Assembly: GCA_946894095.1 (NCBI GenBank)
Contig: OX335655.1
Coordinates: 5,642,001 to 5,706,000 of the forward strand
Source of the DNA: Incurvaria masculella
Lineage: Eukaryota; Arthropoda; Insecta; Lepidoptera; Incurvariidae
Direction: 5' to 3'
DNA: 64,000 nucleotides
Part shown: piece after piece, positions 43,045 through 55,157 of the stretch
How positions within the stretch are numbered: the stretch's first letter is position 1
How the letters are laid out: each line of letters starts with the position of its first letter
Notes under the pieces: generated by a model
The model's database searches: none
What the model was told of the DNA's origin: nothing
The model's input: the letters and a program-made list of their open reading frames with translations, nothing else
Program-made: the position numbers and the translations under genes

Positions 43045-43552
43045 AAAGTCATAAAATGGAAGCTGCAGCGCTCCCAATTTAAATAAAGTTGCCGCCATTT
43101 TTCGTAAGTATCAACGTTCCAAATTTAAATAAAGTTGCGGCCATTTTGAGTAAGTGGCAATGCTCCAAATTAAAATCTGGTTTAGAACCTTTTGCGGAAG
43201 TTGCGGCGCTTCAAATTTAATATGTGTTGTCGCATTTTTTCGGACGATGCTGTTTGAAATTGTTTTTTTACCAACTTTTATTCGGATATAAGTTAGGGTG
43301 AATATTTAACTTAGTAAAAACCAAATGTAGTAATTTAGTGTCTTGGAAAAAACGAAATTGTCACAAACGGAATATGCAACGCTCCAAATTTAAGTGGAGT
43401 TAATTTTTCGGAAGTTGCAACTATGCAAATTTAAATAAATTTGCCCATATTTTTCGGAAGAGGCAACGCTCAAAATTTAAATAAAGTTATCGACATTATT
43501 CTTTAGTCACAACGTTCCAAATTTTTCGGAAGTTGCAACGCTCCAAAGGAGA
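43045..43552. repeat. Degenerate satellite-like tandem array
   Basis: The consensus GCAACGCTCCAAATTTAAAT then AAAGTTGCCGCCATTTTTCGGAAG recurs roughly eight times with a spacing near 45-60 bp. Units are diverged, some truncated, and part of the middle (43200-43350) is poorly conserved. It reads as an old tandem repeat; no coding capacity. Confidence 0.7.
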
Positions 43553-43555
43553 ATG

Positions 43556-45190
43556 CCTAATGCCCCATACATTTTTGGCCCCTCAAAATTTTAGTATCTT
43601 ATCTTCCAAACCAGTGTTATAAATTAGAAAATAATATAACTTTTCGAGTTATGAATTCTGAAGACCAAATTCATTGCCATTTTAAAGTTATTTACGAAAT
43701 GCGGTTTTTAGGTTATGGATGTTTTAGAGACACCGGAGAGCTCAGCGTAGAGCAAAATTTTCCAATCCAAATGCAATAAAAATGGACAGAGCATAATGGC
43801 ATGGAGCAGGCTACCCGAACACCTCTTGTTATAACGGAAGTACTATGCGATGTTCTGTCCTTGTCTTATTCATATTGATAGTAGGATAAAGGTCGGCTGG
43901 AAAAAAAGAGGTATCAGCCCAGAGTAAATATTAGTGATAGGATTCCGCTTATATACCGCTATTATATATTATATACCATTGTGTTTTCATTGCATAGTTA
44001 AAACCCGTTTTCCATTCACTTTTTAAATGATACATCTATCAATAGCTTGTAGACAGCCACTATTCAAAAGTATTCAAAAGTATTATATCCATATTTTTTT
44101 ATTTTCCTTATGTTTCTTAAATCATCAAAAGTCGATCCACACATATACATTTAAGCACCTTTGACATTTCATTCTCATTTAGATTATTCCATGGTCTGAG
44201 ACTGAAATATGTGGAGACAGCGTCGCGGAGGGGCGGAGGTTGCGCGCAGGCGCGCGGCGGGGCGGCGTGAGGGCACGCTCACCACAGTCGCTGCGCGCGC
44301 AGATTCCTCTAGATTAGATTAGCTGACCCGATGACACTATCTGCGGCGTTTCCGCTCTCATCTAACTTATGGCATCCGCTGCAGACGAGACTACAACATT
44401 CAGATCAAAAAAGGAAGGAGGTGTGCCTTCTAGCGCGCTTACTATGAGACTCGCTGTTTCCAATTTTATAAAACTACCAACTCAACTTATGGAGGTAGGA
44501 ATAGACTTGACGAATGCATATCGGGAGCACATTCGCGCGCGGTGGCGATGTTTGGACTGTGGCATGCGATACGCGGCCGGCTTGCCATACGATTGAATAC
44601 ACAAATTGTCCATACCGCGGCGATACGACCGCATAACACCTTTCCATCATTTTCTATTCTGCTAGACTAGACCAACAAGACTCATCTTCTGACTGACTCT
44701 AAGATCACTGCTCACAAGACCTTTACCTTGTTTTCCGATATCTTTCGATTTTCATCTGATTAAGAGGTGCTCGATCATAAAGACCCCTTTCTAATCTTAT
44801 CTTCTATACGTAAAGTACCGATGAGATAGAGCATTATTCCTTTCCTATCCTAAGTTTAATAGCTATCTCTGGAACGGAACGCAGTCACTAACAAAGACGC
44901 CGTAGGCAAAAGGCGATCGCCGCCTCCTCCGCGCATCGAATGTGATATTTATTATTTGCTGACTTCTGAAATAATCGATTTATTGCAAATACTGCGCCAC
45001 TGCTTCTATTCAGTTCTGTGCTATACCAGTAATTTGTTTCCGGTTATGACCGCAACACACGCAGGATTTTCTTTAGTAGATTGCAGTGGATTTTTGATGA
45101 TAATGTAATCCGTCTGCATGGCAAGGTTCCGATATTTACATAATATTCAGTGATTACTAGTTCTGAATACATTTGCGTAGCGGGATCTGG
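43556..45190. other. Gene-free tract with a GC-rich block
   Basis: AT-rich except for a strongly CpG-rich block at about 44215-44310 (GCGCGCGGCGGGGCGGCGTG), followed by a 75-codon open frame (44369-44596) with no recognised domain. Confidence 0.45.
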
Positions 45191-45577
45191 AGGGCTAATA
45201 CCATACCCACCGTAGCCCTACATGCCGCATTCCATGAGGAATTAAGGGTCATGCCAGGATCTCCCATTTATGATCACGGGTACATTGACCTGAATTGAAA
45301 ACGCACAAAATCATTGCCACTTCGACCATCTTTTAAAGCAATGCGATGATGGTACAAACCCACCCGGGCGGAATTAAGGCTATATCGTCAAGTAGGGGAA
45401 GGAGACCTACAGTTTTACATGGATTCCGAAGCAAGCTCGTATTCGCTCGTACTTTATTAAGTTCATTGCTTACCCATCTCAGAAAGAGAAATAAAGTGGT
45501 GCACAAAAGAGTTGGGATTGAACCCATGGCCTCTGGCATAAGAGGTAAGACCCCGCGCCCCTCAGCTATGAGCCGAT
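45191..45577 (-). mobile_element. tRNA-headed SINE, near full length
   Basis: On the minus strand: head GGCTCATAGCTGAGGGGCGC with box A-like TAGCTGAGGGG, an anticodon-like stem CCTCT/AGAGG, box B GGGTTCAATCCC, then the full body (TTTCTCTTTCTGAG, TTCGGAATCCATGTAAAACT, GATGGTCGAAGTGGCAATG, GATCCTGGCATGACCC) to GGTATGGTATTAGCCC. About 387 bp, no A-tail. The best example of a complete head plus body on this strand. Confidence 0.85.
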
Positions 45578-47989
45578 CAAAACATGTCAGGTTCTGTTGA
45601 GTGCTCGACCTTCTCATAGTAGCAGCTAACGGTTTTATTAAATTTAATTTCATTTCATTTATTTATACTTTTTTGCTAGTCAAACTAAACTAAGCTACGT
45701 CAAAAACTGATGGATGCGCGGATTCAACTGACTTGGTAAAGAAGAATCCGCAAAAATATTTTACAAGTTTTCCGTCCGTAGAACAGTTTTTGGTACAAAT
45801 CATGTAGTAAGTAATCGTTTTAAATAAAGGCTTATATAGATTACATGTTTGTAAACTATAAAGTTAGAGCTACCAACATATTTACAAACAATGAAAATGA
45901 AGCAACAGTGAGTGCACCAATACGTTGCCGGACAACTTTCATCGTGCTATCTCGAATAATCACCAGCACACCGCACACGGAGACAATAACCTTCTTAATT
46001 AATGTTAGGTCGTTTTAACAATCGATTGATAGCCTGGTTGTTTTTTTTAAAGTGGAAAGCCTTTTAACTTCAAAACAGTTCCTCTGCGTTTATGGAAAAA
46101 GTAGTAGGTAGGGGGGTTATGCCAAATCCACCCTCAAACCACGCTCAAGTACCATGCTAGCTGATTTGCGGTCTAATTGTACAGCTATCGAGCCTGTTTA
46201 AATTACGTTTGAAGACTCCAAGTTTAATGGTGTATGACACCCGCCGGCATATAATTCCATCCGTGCGACAGAGAAAGGATTTTTTAAAAACGGTGGGTTC
46301 TCGAAAACCTAATTTCAGTCATAAAATGGTGGTCAAATTCGCTGCGACAGGTTTTATACAACTTAATGCCTATGTTGCAATGCGCTCCTGCTACATCCCA
46401 AATTTCTACCCTAAAGTACTGGCAAAAACAGAAATACAGTTACAAAGGCGATCATTAAGTTCTAACTTTGCAAAATAGTAAGGGACCGTGTCATCGAGTT
46501 CCCGCGTGTGCGGTTGGCTTTAATTTATTCATGTATGCGCCCTCGATCCGATAAAATCTTTGATTGTTCAGATAACAATCTCCCCGATATTCAAATGAAC
46601 GCAATCTCGACTAATGGCATGGGCGGTGAGGCGTGAGCGTTCGCACCTATGCACCGTACCCGTCGCAGCGCTATAGCAGCTGTGCAGCCGTTCCTATACG
46701 ACAGTCCTACAATAGCGATCGCGGCATGCCCCGGGGGCCTAACCACCTGTTCCCAAATGATCTAGTAGCTGTTGCGACTCGGAGAGTTCTCTTTCGTGAC
46801 TCGAATAAATAGCGGAGAGAACCCGATTCATCTCTCGTTCTCGGGCGTCAGCGGACTTTCAACTCTGTATTGTGGGAGCCAGACTTAATTTCACATTGCT
46901 CTGAGGTTTTCCATTCGGAAGAAACGGTATGCCTCGAAGATTATTCAGATTGTAATCTGATTGCTGCTTTGTTGTTAGTCTGGCACGTGCCATATTCAAA
47001 GACGCAGGTGGCTAGTCCTCGGAGGCTGCTACGGAGTTTTCGTGTCCCTTTCAATTCAAACGCTACGCTATATGAATGGACACATGTACTGTATTCCTTC
47101 GAACCGTAAAATAGTTTTCGGAAGAAGCTATATAGAGTGTTGGGTCAAGCTCACAGTGACCCATATGATAAAGCTTGTCAGTAATGTTCAATATTTATTA
47201 TGTTCTGCATTTTCATGCTGCCTACGTTTGCATACATTTTCTAGAAAGGGCAAAGGTTTTAAAATGATTTTATACTATGTTTTCTTTAAATAAAGTAGGT
47301 ATGTGGCTTCAAGGCATTAAACTTTGTTTTCTTCATTGCCTTCGTCTAAAGTGTGTATAAATAAAGTGACTCCAACTATGAACAAATGAAACGAAATATC
47401 ATGTTTAAAGGTACACAGAAACAAGGAACTGCGAGGTTTGATGTCGAAGGAGAAACATAAATTTCAATCTAAAAATATCTGATTATCCTCTAGAATATTT
47501 TCTCCGAATTTTAATTCTTTGAGTGCACCTGTTTAGGCTAGGTGGTCAGTATTTTAAACTGTTTTGAATTTAACGTTATTTTGCAATATTGATTAAAATT
47601 AAAATAAAATATCCTCTAGTCAACTGTTATTTAGTTTAGTCTGTATAGAGAAAGGTCCTTGCCTTTCCCCTTACCAAATCTTCAGGAAATAGAGCAAAGT
47701 TGTATTTTGACTAGACTGTCCAGTAGTGAAATGACACATGGTTATTTTCCAGCCTTATCTTTTGGCTGTAAAATGCTAACAAATAATGAAGAATCGTGAA
47801 CGTGTATTGACTTCTGCCAGCAAGATAGGCTGGTGGATTTTGTAGTGTGGCTTTTTCTAAGCCCACTTGTACTGTGAATGATTTGGTGTGTTGGTCAACA
47901 TATGGCTCACGTTTCGTCCCAGCTAGCCTCAGCATGCCAGCTGTAAGTGAAGTGAAGCCAATTGTCGGCAACGCGCGTGAGAGCGCCTT
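45578..47989. other. Gene-free tract
   Basis: A GC-richer stretch at 46490-46860 includes AGATAACAATC and CpG-rich phrases. Open frames at 46209-46478 and 46870-47293 lack known domains. The rest is AT-rich. Confidence 0.45.
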
Positions 47990-48138
47990 TTTCCGTAATC
48001 AGTAATCAGGAATCCTGAGTCTCGAAAACAGCTTTAATAGAGTTTTTCGAAGCGAATCTCTTGACGAAAAGAATCTGGAGCATAGTTTTTTTAATGAATC
48101 AATGTTTTTCTTTGAAAAATCGCTGATTACTCATATTC
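47990..48138. mobile_element. CAGCAGGTC foldback, truncated copy 3
   Basis: TTCCGTAATCAGTAATCAGG and ATCCTGAGTCTCGAAAACAG match the left arm and centre of the 15830 copy. The right arm is shortened (AAAATCGCTGATTACTCATA) and the CAGCAGGTC ends are lost. Confidence 0.65.
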
Positions 48139-48537
48139 CCGAGCACGTTCAATCTATCAGAGTCACGTCACAACAACTTCATTACATGATCAAACGCTTT
48201 CCAATTCCTTTGTGGTGTCGGTCCACGCCAGACGATGCATGTAGACTAGGAGGTCGCGACAAAAAATGTTACGATAACGCTAAGGTCATAGGATAAATAC
48301 CAACCATCTGAGACTAAATGTTACATTAGTTCAAAGCTAGACTTTGACGGTGCTGAGTGGATTCGCCCTAGCCTAGCGCCTTAAGGGTAAATTGCATTTA
48401 TTCTGTGACGTTTACTATATAGTCCCCTCATAAGGCTCCATATGACGATGATTTATTTTTATTTGATCTCAGAGTCGGCTAAGAATAAACACCCGTAAAA
48501 AAATCGAAATATCAATGTTTAGACTATTATCTAGTGT

Positions 48538-48850
48538 ATGACCGTAAAGCGGTTTTAATACGTTGCTTATATTCTTTAAAAGTAAATGTTTGTAAACACC
48601 TATTTATTCGTTTAGTTTAGACAATTTTCTTTTTGTGGTACAAGTTCACAAATTTATCCAGTGAATAAGCGTAAAAAATAAATTAATTCACTTTAACTTA
48701 GTAGACTTTACCGGTCAAAAACATTAATTTCGCTTCGTCGCCCACGATTTTCACGCGCATACAACAATGAACCCTAACGCAAACGAAATGCTTCCGGAAA
48801 TCGCCATTATCGTTTGTTTGCCTTACACTGGAGTCAGTTGGAGCCTAAAA
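48538..48850 (+). repeat. Dispersed repeat pair, member 1
   Basis: Shares with 50568-50920 the order GACCGT, TTGCTTATATTCTTTAAAA, TTTTGTGGTACAAG, AATAAGCGT, TTTCGCTTCGTCGC, CATACAACAATGAACCCTAA and ACTGGAGTCAGTTGGAGCC. Lacks about 45 bp present in member 2. No coding frame or terminal repeats seen. Confidence 0.75.
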
Positions 48851-50201
48851 GCGAATGCTGTGGAATGTTTGCAGTGAGGGAGAATCCGTTGATTGACAAG
48901 GCACACCGTCGGCGGTCCCACAGAACACCGCACCGGGGACATCCGAGTGAATGTTTGCAATTGCACTGATTCAATACGGAATCCTGTGCATGCGTGCATG
49001 GGCATCATTCTCGCAAGCGGCTATCGATCATTGTTACTTGTTACTCGTAATCAGAAAGAAAGAAAGAAATAATTAATTTCTTGCGCATTAAAATATATAC
49101 CGAGCACTATTGAATTTAATACAGTGGAACTGCACAAATGCGGACTTAACACTAAAAGTGATTTCTTTATTTAACATTTGGGGTGTTGAGAACAAGAATT
49201 AAAAAAATAAAATGTAGGTAATGCGTAAGGCTATCAGAGACCAATCTATATATTCATACACGTACATAAACTGGGGACTATCTGAGCTGTAGACCTCGCG
49301 TGTCTGTCTTTTTGAACATTTGTCATTTTAAAAAATCTGACTTGACAAAAAAAATCAATTTAAATATCGAACCTGCTTGCATTCTCACCACAAAAAAAAA
49401 ATTATTCAATTATTTTATTCCTGGCTACATCAAATAAGCCCTAGATCCTAAGACCTAAACTAAACGCTAAGCAGTGGGATGAGCGTGTATTCCCCGCGCG
49501 CAACAGTCACCCAGCGCACACTCCACGGCGCAGTAAGTCAGTCGACTTGCGTCGGCCCCGGTTGGCAGTGACATTGTCGCTTTAAGGCAACAATCACTAA
49601 AAATGCCCCTCGTTACCGCTCGCCAACATGTTACACGAGCTATGTAGATGGCCGGACATTATTCTCTAATTCCCGCGAACTGGCTGTCGGCTGATTGGAC
49701 GACAGTCGGCAAACCAGATGTCGTCGGCGCAACTTGATTGCTCTAAATGGCACCACGCTTTATGCGCTGCCTTTCGCGAGAGATATCCCTCTAATGGCCG
49801 CTCCAAAATGGCCTGACATTGTGGAAGATGCTCGACCAAAGGTACAAGTGTATTCATGAAATTATTACAGGGCGCCTGTGTTTATTTCATTTCCCGTTAG
49901 ATTTTACCAAAAAAAAAAACACCTCCTGAAATAATTGTAGTCGAAATATTGGATAATACTCTTTCAAATTCTATGTTACGGTTCGAAATAATCAATCAAT
50001 CGGTTTTATGAATTGACGATTCCATGAATTCATTTACCTACTAGGACATCTAATCGAGAAACACAAACGAATTAACAAAAAAATACATACTTGACACATC
50101 ATGGTATTTAGAAGGTCATCATTAAATAATTAAAAATGGGAAAGGAAAATTATCCTTAAGCGTTTTTCAATCCATGAGTTGAATTCCAAATTAACGTAGG
50201 T
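48851..50201. other. Gene-free tract with GC-rich block
   Basis: Contains a (GAAA)n microsatellite (49053-49069) and a GC-rich stretch at about 49490-49850 with TCTCTAATTCCCGCG and CTAATGGCCGCTCCAAAATG. It lacks transposon matches and might be conserved regulatory DNA (inference). No gene supported. Confidence 0.4.
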
Positions 50202-50302
50202 ATTCAACTCAGAAATTGAAAGAAAGTGGTGCGTGAATGTGGCAGGGATTGCACCTATGACATGAAAAGCAAGTCACCACGCCCGTCAGCTACGATCCGC
50301 TG
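50202..50302 (-). mobile_element. SINE 5' end (tRNA-like head)
   Basis: On the minus strand: AGCTGACGGGCGTGGTGAC head, diverged box B (GGTGCAATCCC), then CACTTTCTTTCAATTTCTGA and GTTGAATA. The copy stops after about 100 bp, so most of the body is missing. Confidence 0.65.
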
Positions 50303-50444
50303 AAGTAATCCAAGATATCAATTGAAATTAAAATGCCTCGCGCTTCCGGTCCATAAGAGTGTCCTCCTGTTCTTTCTATACACGAGAACTTTAGCACCAG
50401 CGAGCAATGAAGGGCTGGAGTGGCGATCAGAACTCCTCCATAGG

Positions 50445-50570
50445 GCGGCTCGTAGCCTAGTGGCGCGGAGACTAGCCTAGCGTACCAGAGGTCTGGGTTC
50501 AATTCCTCGCCCCGACATGCACCACTTTCTTTCTCTTTCTGAGTTCGATAAGTGCATTTCGTCACGAATG
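50445..50570 (+). mobile_element. SINE 5' end, well preserved tRNA-like head
   Basis: GCGGCTCGTAGCCTAGTGGC gives a good box A (TAGCCTAGTGG), GGTCTGGGTTCAATTCC a good box B, then CACTTTCTTTCTCTTTCTGA and TTCGTCACGAATG. It stops abruptly at 50570, where the dispersed repeat 50568-50920 begins. Confidence 0.8.
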
Positions 50571-50920
50571 ACCGTCAAACAGTTTTAATGAGTTGCTTAT
50601 ATTCTTTAAAAAATATATGTTTGTAACACCTATTTCATAGGTTTTTACTAGTTTTCCAAGCCGGTGCTTTGAAACTATAATTGATTTAGATAATTTTCTT
50701 TTTTGTGGTACAAGATCACGTATTTATCTACTGAATAAGCGTGAAACATATTTTAAATCACTTTAAAAAGTAGACTTTACAGGTCATAAACCTAAATTTC
50801 GCTTCGTCGCGCTAGATTTTCTCGCGCATACAACAATGAACCCTAACGCGAACTCAATGCTTCCGGTGATCGCCATTATGGTTTTTTTGCTGAACGCTGG
50901 AGTCAGTTGGAGCCTTAACA
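50568..50920 (+). repeat. Dispersed repeat pair, member 2
   Basis: Longer version of 48538-48850, with an extra stretch (about 50635-50690, AAGCCGGTGCTTTGAAACT). It abuts a truncated SINE at its left edge with the shared bases ATGACCGT, so the SINE may have been cut when this element arrived. Confidence 0.75.
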
Positions 50921-51461
50921 GCCAAGAGCTGTCAACACTAAATCCCTCCCACCCGAGGTGCACAGAGTCCACGTAGGCAGATTGGGGCAGCTTATCAATT
51001 GGTCAATTTGCGCGGCTCGACCGGCGCTATACATCGTCCGCGCTAAACTCTCGTAAAGCTGTCGACTTATTTGCCTGCGCGGGCGCACCCATTCAGCGCC
51101 GATCCGTCCGTTTAATTAGGCGCACGCTACATTCGCCGGCCGGCCGACCGGTGTCCGCTCAAGGACGGAACGTCTCCACTATTTAAGAGGGACCTTCCCG
51201 ACGAGACATCGCGGACACGGCACAAAATCGTGCTTTTGCGCTCTGGGAACATCTCTGTTTCAAATAAATATACAATCTCCGCGATGAGAAGCATGCAACA
51301 TTTGCAAAAAGATTTGCAAAAAACATTCGTTACAAACGACTTATAATTGAAAGTAAATCACGAACGCTGTTGTCAAACATCAAACAATAACCAAATTTAT
51401 TATAAATCTTAATGGAAGAAGCTAGACACGATGACTAAAATTTTTTAAATGTTTTTTTTTT
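50921..51461. other. Gene-free tract with GC-rich block
   Basis: 51000-51240 is CpG-rich (CCGGCCGGCCGACCGG, TGCCTGCGCGGGCGCACC) with TTTAATTAGGCGC and TATTTAAGAGGG, a TATA-like string. No downstream gene is recognised, so a promoter call is not justified. Confidence 0.35.
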
Positions 51462-51671
51462 ATTGTTGAGTAATCCACGTCAAAACTGATTGTATAAAGC
51501 GAGCAAAAATGTGAACTTTCGGACCTTACCTATAACTTAGGATCCAAACACAATTTTACAATGCCAGTGGTCATAAAGCGTCTAGTTCGATTGAACAAAG
51601 CTGTTTTTTGCTGAAATTTTGGATATCTTGCCACATTTGTATGGGGAGTTGAGCGTTAAGGCCCACATTAA
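51462..51671 (-). mobile_element. TTAA-flanked MITE, 5' part only
   Basis: The minus strand reads from TTAA (51668-51671) through CTCCCCATACAAATGTGGCA, AGTTCACATTTTTGCTC and ACGTGGATTACTC. About 210 bp of the left half of the family; the rest is missing. Diverged relative to the 28709 copy. Confidence 0.7.
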
Positions 51672-51757
51672 GGGGGAAACGAGACTCGAAACGTGAAAAA
51701 CAGACGATTGAAAAAGTTATTCTCAAATATTAACAATCTTTACAGGGACGTTTATAA

Positions 51758-51780
51758 GGGGGGGGGGGGGGTTAGGGGGG
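51758..51780 (+). repeat. Poly-G tract
   Basis: A run of 14 G followed by TTA and six more G. It can form G-rich structures and is prone to length errors in sequencing. Confidence 0.9.
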
Positions 51781-51807
51781 TTCAATGGAACAGCTAGCAT
51801 CCATAAC

Positions 51808-51920
51808 TACATGCACTTATTCAACTCAGAAAGAGAAACTGGTGCATGAATGGGGCGGGGATTTGAATCCAGACCTCTGGGATGGAAGGCACACAAACAC
51901 CCACTGAGTGTTAACCACTG
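51808..51920 (-). mobile_element. SINE 5' end (tRNA-like head)
   Basis: On the minus strand: box B GGATTCAAATCC, then CCCGCCCCATTCATGCACCA, TTTCTCTTTCTGAGTTGAAT and AAGTGCATG. The anticodon side of the head is diverged. The body beyond about 110 bp is absent. Confidence 0.7.
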
Positions 51921-52406
51921 TAATCTCAAATAATATATTCTCTCAAACTCTTCATTTTTGTTCATCTAAGCCAGTAAGTTTTTGCCATCGCGTAGAAACC
52001 ACTCCGTAAAGCGTCGCGAGCGACTCCATACGTCCGGAACCACTAGCCACTTGACGTATGGTATAATTGGAAGTTGAATTATTGAAGTCATAAGGAAAAA
52101 CACTCTTCCCGGATATATGTAATTGCACGCCCATTGCGGGACCGGCTAACGATATTCGCTGACCATATCGAAAATCGACGGCGACTCTGGAGTTTTTGCC
52201 GCTAACGATCAATTCTGTGCCAGCGATATCTGCGACACGCGACGGGCCGTGTATGGAAATATTACAAAATATGTATTATGAACCGGTTTGAAGATCGACT
52301 TGATCTAGTTAAGGCTGCGTACGCCTCCTGCGTGCGTAGATACAGGCGGCTCGATTTTTATTAATTTTCGCAAAGTTATGTTTTTTTTATTTTACTGGAG
52401 GACATG

Positions 52407-52638
52407 GATGTCTTATACCACACGCACGGTGGAAGACAAACCAAACAAACCATTTCCGATTGATCGTCAAAATTAACGAATAGTTTTTTCGTAGGGTTAC
52501 ATATACAATTGAATAATAGATTAATGGTTTATATCACACGTACGGTGAAGACAGACCAAACTTACCACTTCCGATTGAAAGTCAAAATAAACGAAGTTAT
52601 TTTTTTAAAGGGTTGCATATAGAGTTGAATAATAGTTG
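52407..52638 (+). repeat. Tandem duplication of a 116 bp unit
   Basis: Units 52407-52522 and 52523-52638 align at a constant 116 bp offset, with CACACG.ACGGTG, GACCAAAC-type, CATTTCCGATTG-type and TTGAATAATAG landmarks. About 80 percent identity by eye, so it is an old local duplication. Confidence 0.7.
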
Positions 52639-52661
52639 CTGTAAATAATGATTAAATGTAT

Positions 52662-52988
52662 AGCAATGATAAATAAAGAACATCTTAAAAAGATTAGTCA
52701 TCAGACAAACCATTTTTAATCAAGGTTAATAATCTATTTGGTTTTTGTTAGATTTTTGACTACAGCGGTCGTCGTTTACCTTTAGCTGTAAGTTGTTGTG
52801 TAATTAACATTTTCGTAAATCTTACCAAATAATACACTATGCACATTGTCTTTTTTGTGGACATGTTGCATCTTCCTCATCATGGAGCCTGTCTTATTCA
52901 TTGAAACAGAGAAGGTCCCAGAGCGCAACAGCACGGTTTTGTACCCTGCCCGCGAATGAGTTAGTCCCGCCGGGTTGGACCACCTTAA
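52662..52988 (+). mobile_element. TTAA-flanked MITE, 3' part only
   Basis: From GCAATGATAAATAAAGAACA through GACTACAGCGGTCGTCGTTT and CATGTTGCATCTTCCTCATC to CGGGTTGGACCACC and TTAA (52985-52988). The left half is missing. It may be the complement of the fragment at 51462 after rearrangement, but orientation differs, so independent loss is simpler. Confidence 0.75.
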
Positions 52989-53076
52989 AAGTGTTGCCCG
53001 AACGTTTTTGTCTGTTCATATTATGCTAGAAGAGTTAATTTTCCGCGTGTTGGTCAGTCCCCCACTATACCGTCAA

Positions 53077-53113
53077 GATATTACCTTAGATGAAAAAGAA
53101 TGGATACGGTACC
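53077..53113 (+). repeat. Short motif shared with 55158-55196
   Basis: The segment containing TTAGATGAAAAAGAATGGAT is matched on the opposite strand at 55158-55196 with few changes. In frame it reads ITLDEKEWIRYL here and VISLDEKGMDRVL there, so it could descend from a coding element. Confidence 0.5.
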
Positions 53114-53589
53114 TCCATACTGATGATAGTTCAAAAGCGTTCCTATTTTTAAAAAAACTCACTCACCTATACTTTTACATGCACACCAAACTCTAATACG
53201 TAAAGGGTAAAAGAGCAGGACAAAGGTATAAGGAAATGCATAATGCGAAAAAGTGACAAATAGATTCATCTAATCGCGAAAGAATGAAATGAGACAACAA
53301 TTTCCTTAAATTGAATTAGTTATAGCGTGAGAATAAGGGATGGTGACATTTGTGACGTCTGGTCGTAGATATAGTGCAAAATTCATCCTAATCCATCATG
53401 ACACATCAACGATGCGCGCATGCTAAGCCCTTTGACCAGAATGGCGCGTCAAAACGAAATGAAAAATGAAAGTGAAAACGGCAGGGTTGCCAAAAATGAT
53501 CACAAAAATAAATAACAATATATTGTATTGTACATTAAAATATTAAGGTTCCTATTCATAGTTTATTCATATATTCATACAGTTCAGCA

Positions 53590-53700
53590 AAATCGAACTA
53601 CGAGTTATCTTAGGCAGAAGATCAGCCTAGCCATTCAGCGGGGGAACGCGGCCTCCGTCATCGGCACTGCGCCGATGATGGAGGAATATTTTAATATTTA
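53590..53700 (-). mobile_element. Possible LINE 3'-end remnant
   Basis: On the minus strand, CGGCGCAGTGCCGATGACGG then GGCCGCGTTCCCCCGCTGAA and TGGCTAGGCTGATCTTCTGC resemble the coding end and 3' UTR of a non-LTR retrotransposon seen in moths. This is from memory and the frame is too short to prove it. Confidence 0.3.
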
Positions 53701-55157
53701 GTTGTGTTTTATTCCTTTTTTTGTATTAATTAATTTATAATAATATTAAAAAAAAAATACAAACACATACAACAATAATTTATACATACTATAAATAAAA
53801 AAAATGTTACCGTTTCTTATGACTATTTTCAGAGAATCCAAAGTTTCTCATACATGACAAGAGGTTCCTATTTAGTGCTAGTGGTCAGAACAAGTAGTAC
53901 CATGATTGTATAGTTAACAAGGCATCAAATTAATTGAATCTTTCTTTCGCGATCTTTTCGAAATTCGCGAAAAGATCGCGAATTTCCAAGCGGGAAAATG
54001 AAAAAAATATTAATGGAATCATTCTTTAAACCATCGTTTTTCTGAGTAAAAATCATCGATATTAAGGATAAATTAATAAAGTCAAATATACACAATTTGT
54101 AAATATTTAAATCATAAAATAAAATAAACACAAAGAGGAAATCATTAATGTATTGCAAGTATGGGTCAAACATTGCAAAACTAATAATATTGATTATTCT
54201 TGAATTGTCCATGTTTGCATTTTATGCATTTAAAAATTTCATTCAATGCGTTTTAGATGCTAAAAAATAGTCCAAATAATAGTCAGTACAGTGTTATGTA
54301 AAACCTGTTGATGATTATTGCCGTTTGCCGTAAATGTGTGATGGTATTTTGATAAACCACTAAGTTCTTTCTTTTTACAATTTTTTTAATTTCCTTCAAA
54401 TAGGTTCAGTTTATTACGCTTTTGTCCCTTTGTCGCGGCTTTAATCCCCGAAATGGTTTTATGTATATGATAAAGTTTTACATTTACATATTATTCGATA
54501 AGATAAGATAAGAGATGATTAAGTAAGTCGTGATAAGTCTATGATTAAATGTAGCAGGTTGAAGAAATGAATACTCGTTCAATGACAAAAGGACATTTGA
54601 GCCAAGAAACGACTTAAGAATTTTAATCTTTATGGAAACGAGCTGTCTGTCACATGTAAAATTTTGACCATTTTCAAGGATTTACCTTTTTAGCACAGCC
54701 TCGGAACTAAGACATATTATACAAACATCCTAAACGACATTATAAAAAATAATAAACAGTACGTAGACTATTGTTTTGTGGCAGCCCTACTTGTTTTTAA
54801 AATAAAATTTAGTTCAATATATAATACTGAAATGAAAACAAAAATAAAAATCGAACTGACAATTTAAGTTTGCTTGTGCCAACCCTGTTTGCGCCTTTAC
54901 AACACATAAAATGTTTCAGGTCAACTAAACTAAAAATATACTGAATATGCTTGTACTTACACATGGAATGTGATTCCATTGCTCTTGTTGTGCTTGTTAG
55001 TGTTATTTCGAAATTTGTCAACCACACAAGACATTTTGAAGGCATTTTGTTGATATTTTGAAATCTTGCCCAACTGACGCGCATGGATTGACGTTTGACA
55101 CCGACTGAGAGCATATGAGCTGACTGAGCGTATATTTGACGGACCGTAAATTTTTTT

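Noticed and set aside
43045..43552. CRISPR array
   Set aside because: Units are diverged and irregularly spaced with no exact repeats or unique spacers, in an insect-like genome.
51140..51190. Promoter with TATTTAAG box
   Set aside because: A TATA-like string next to CpG-rich DNA is suggestive, but no transcript or gene lies downstream.
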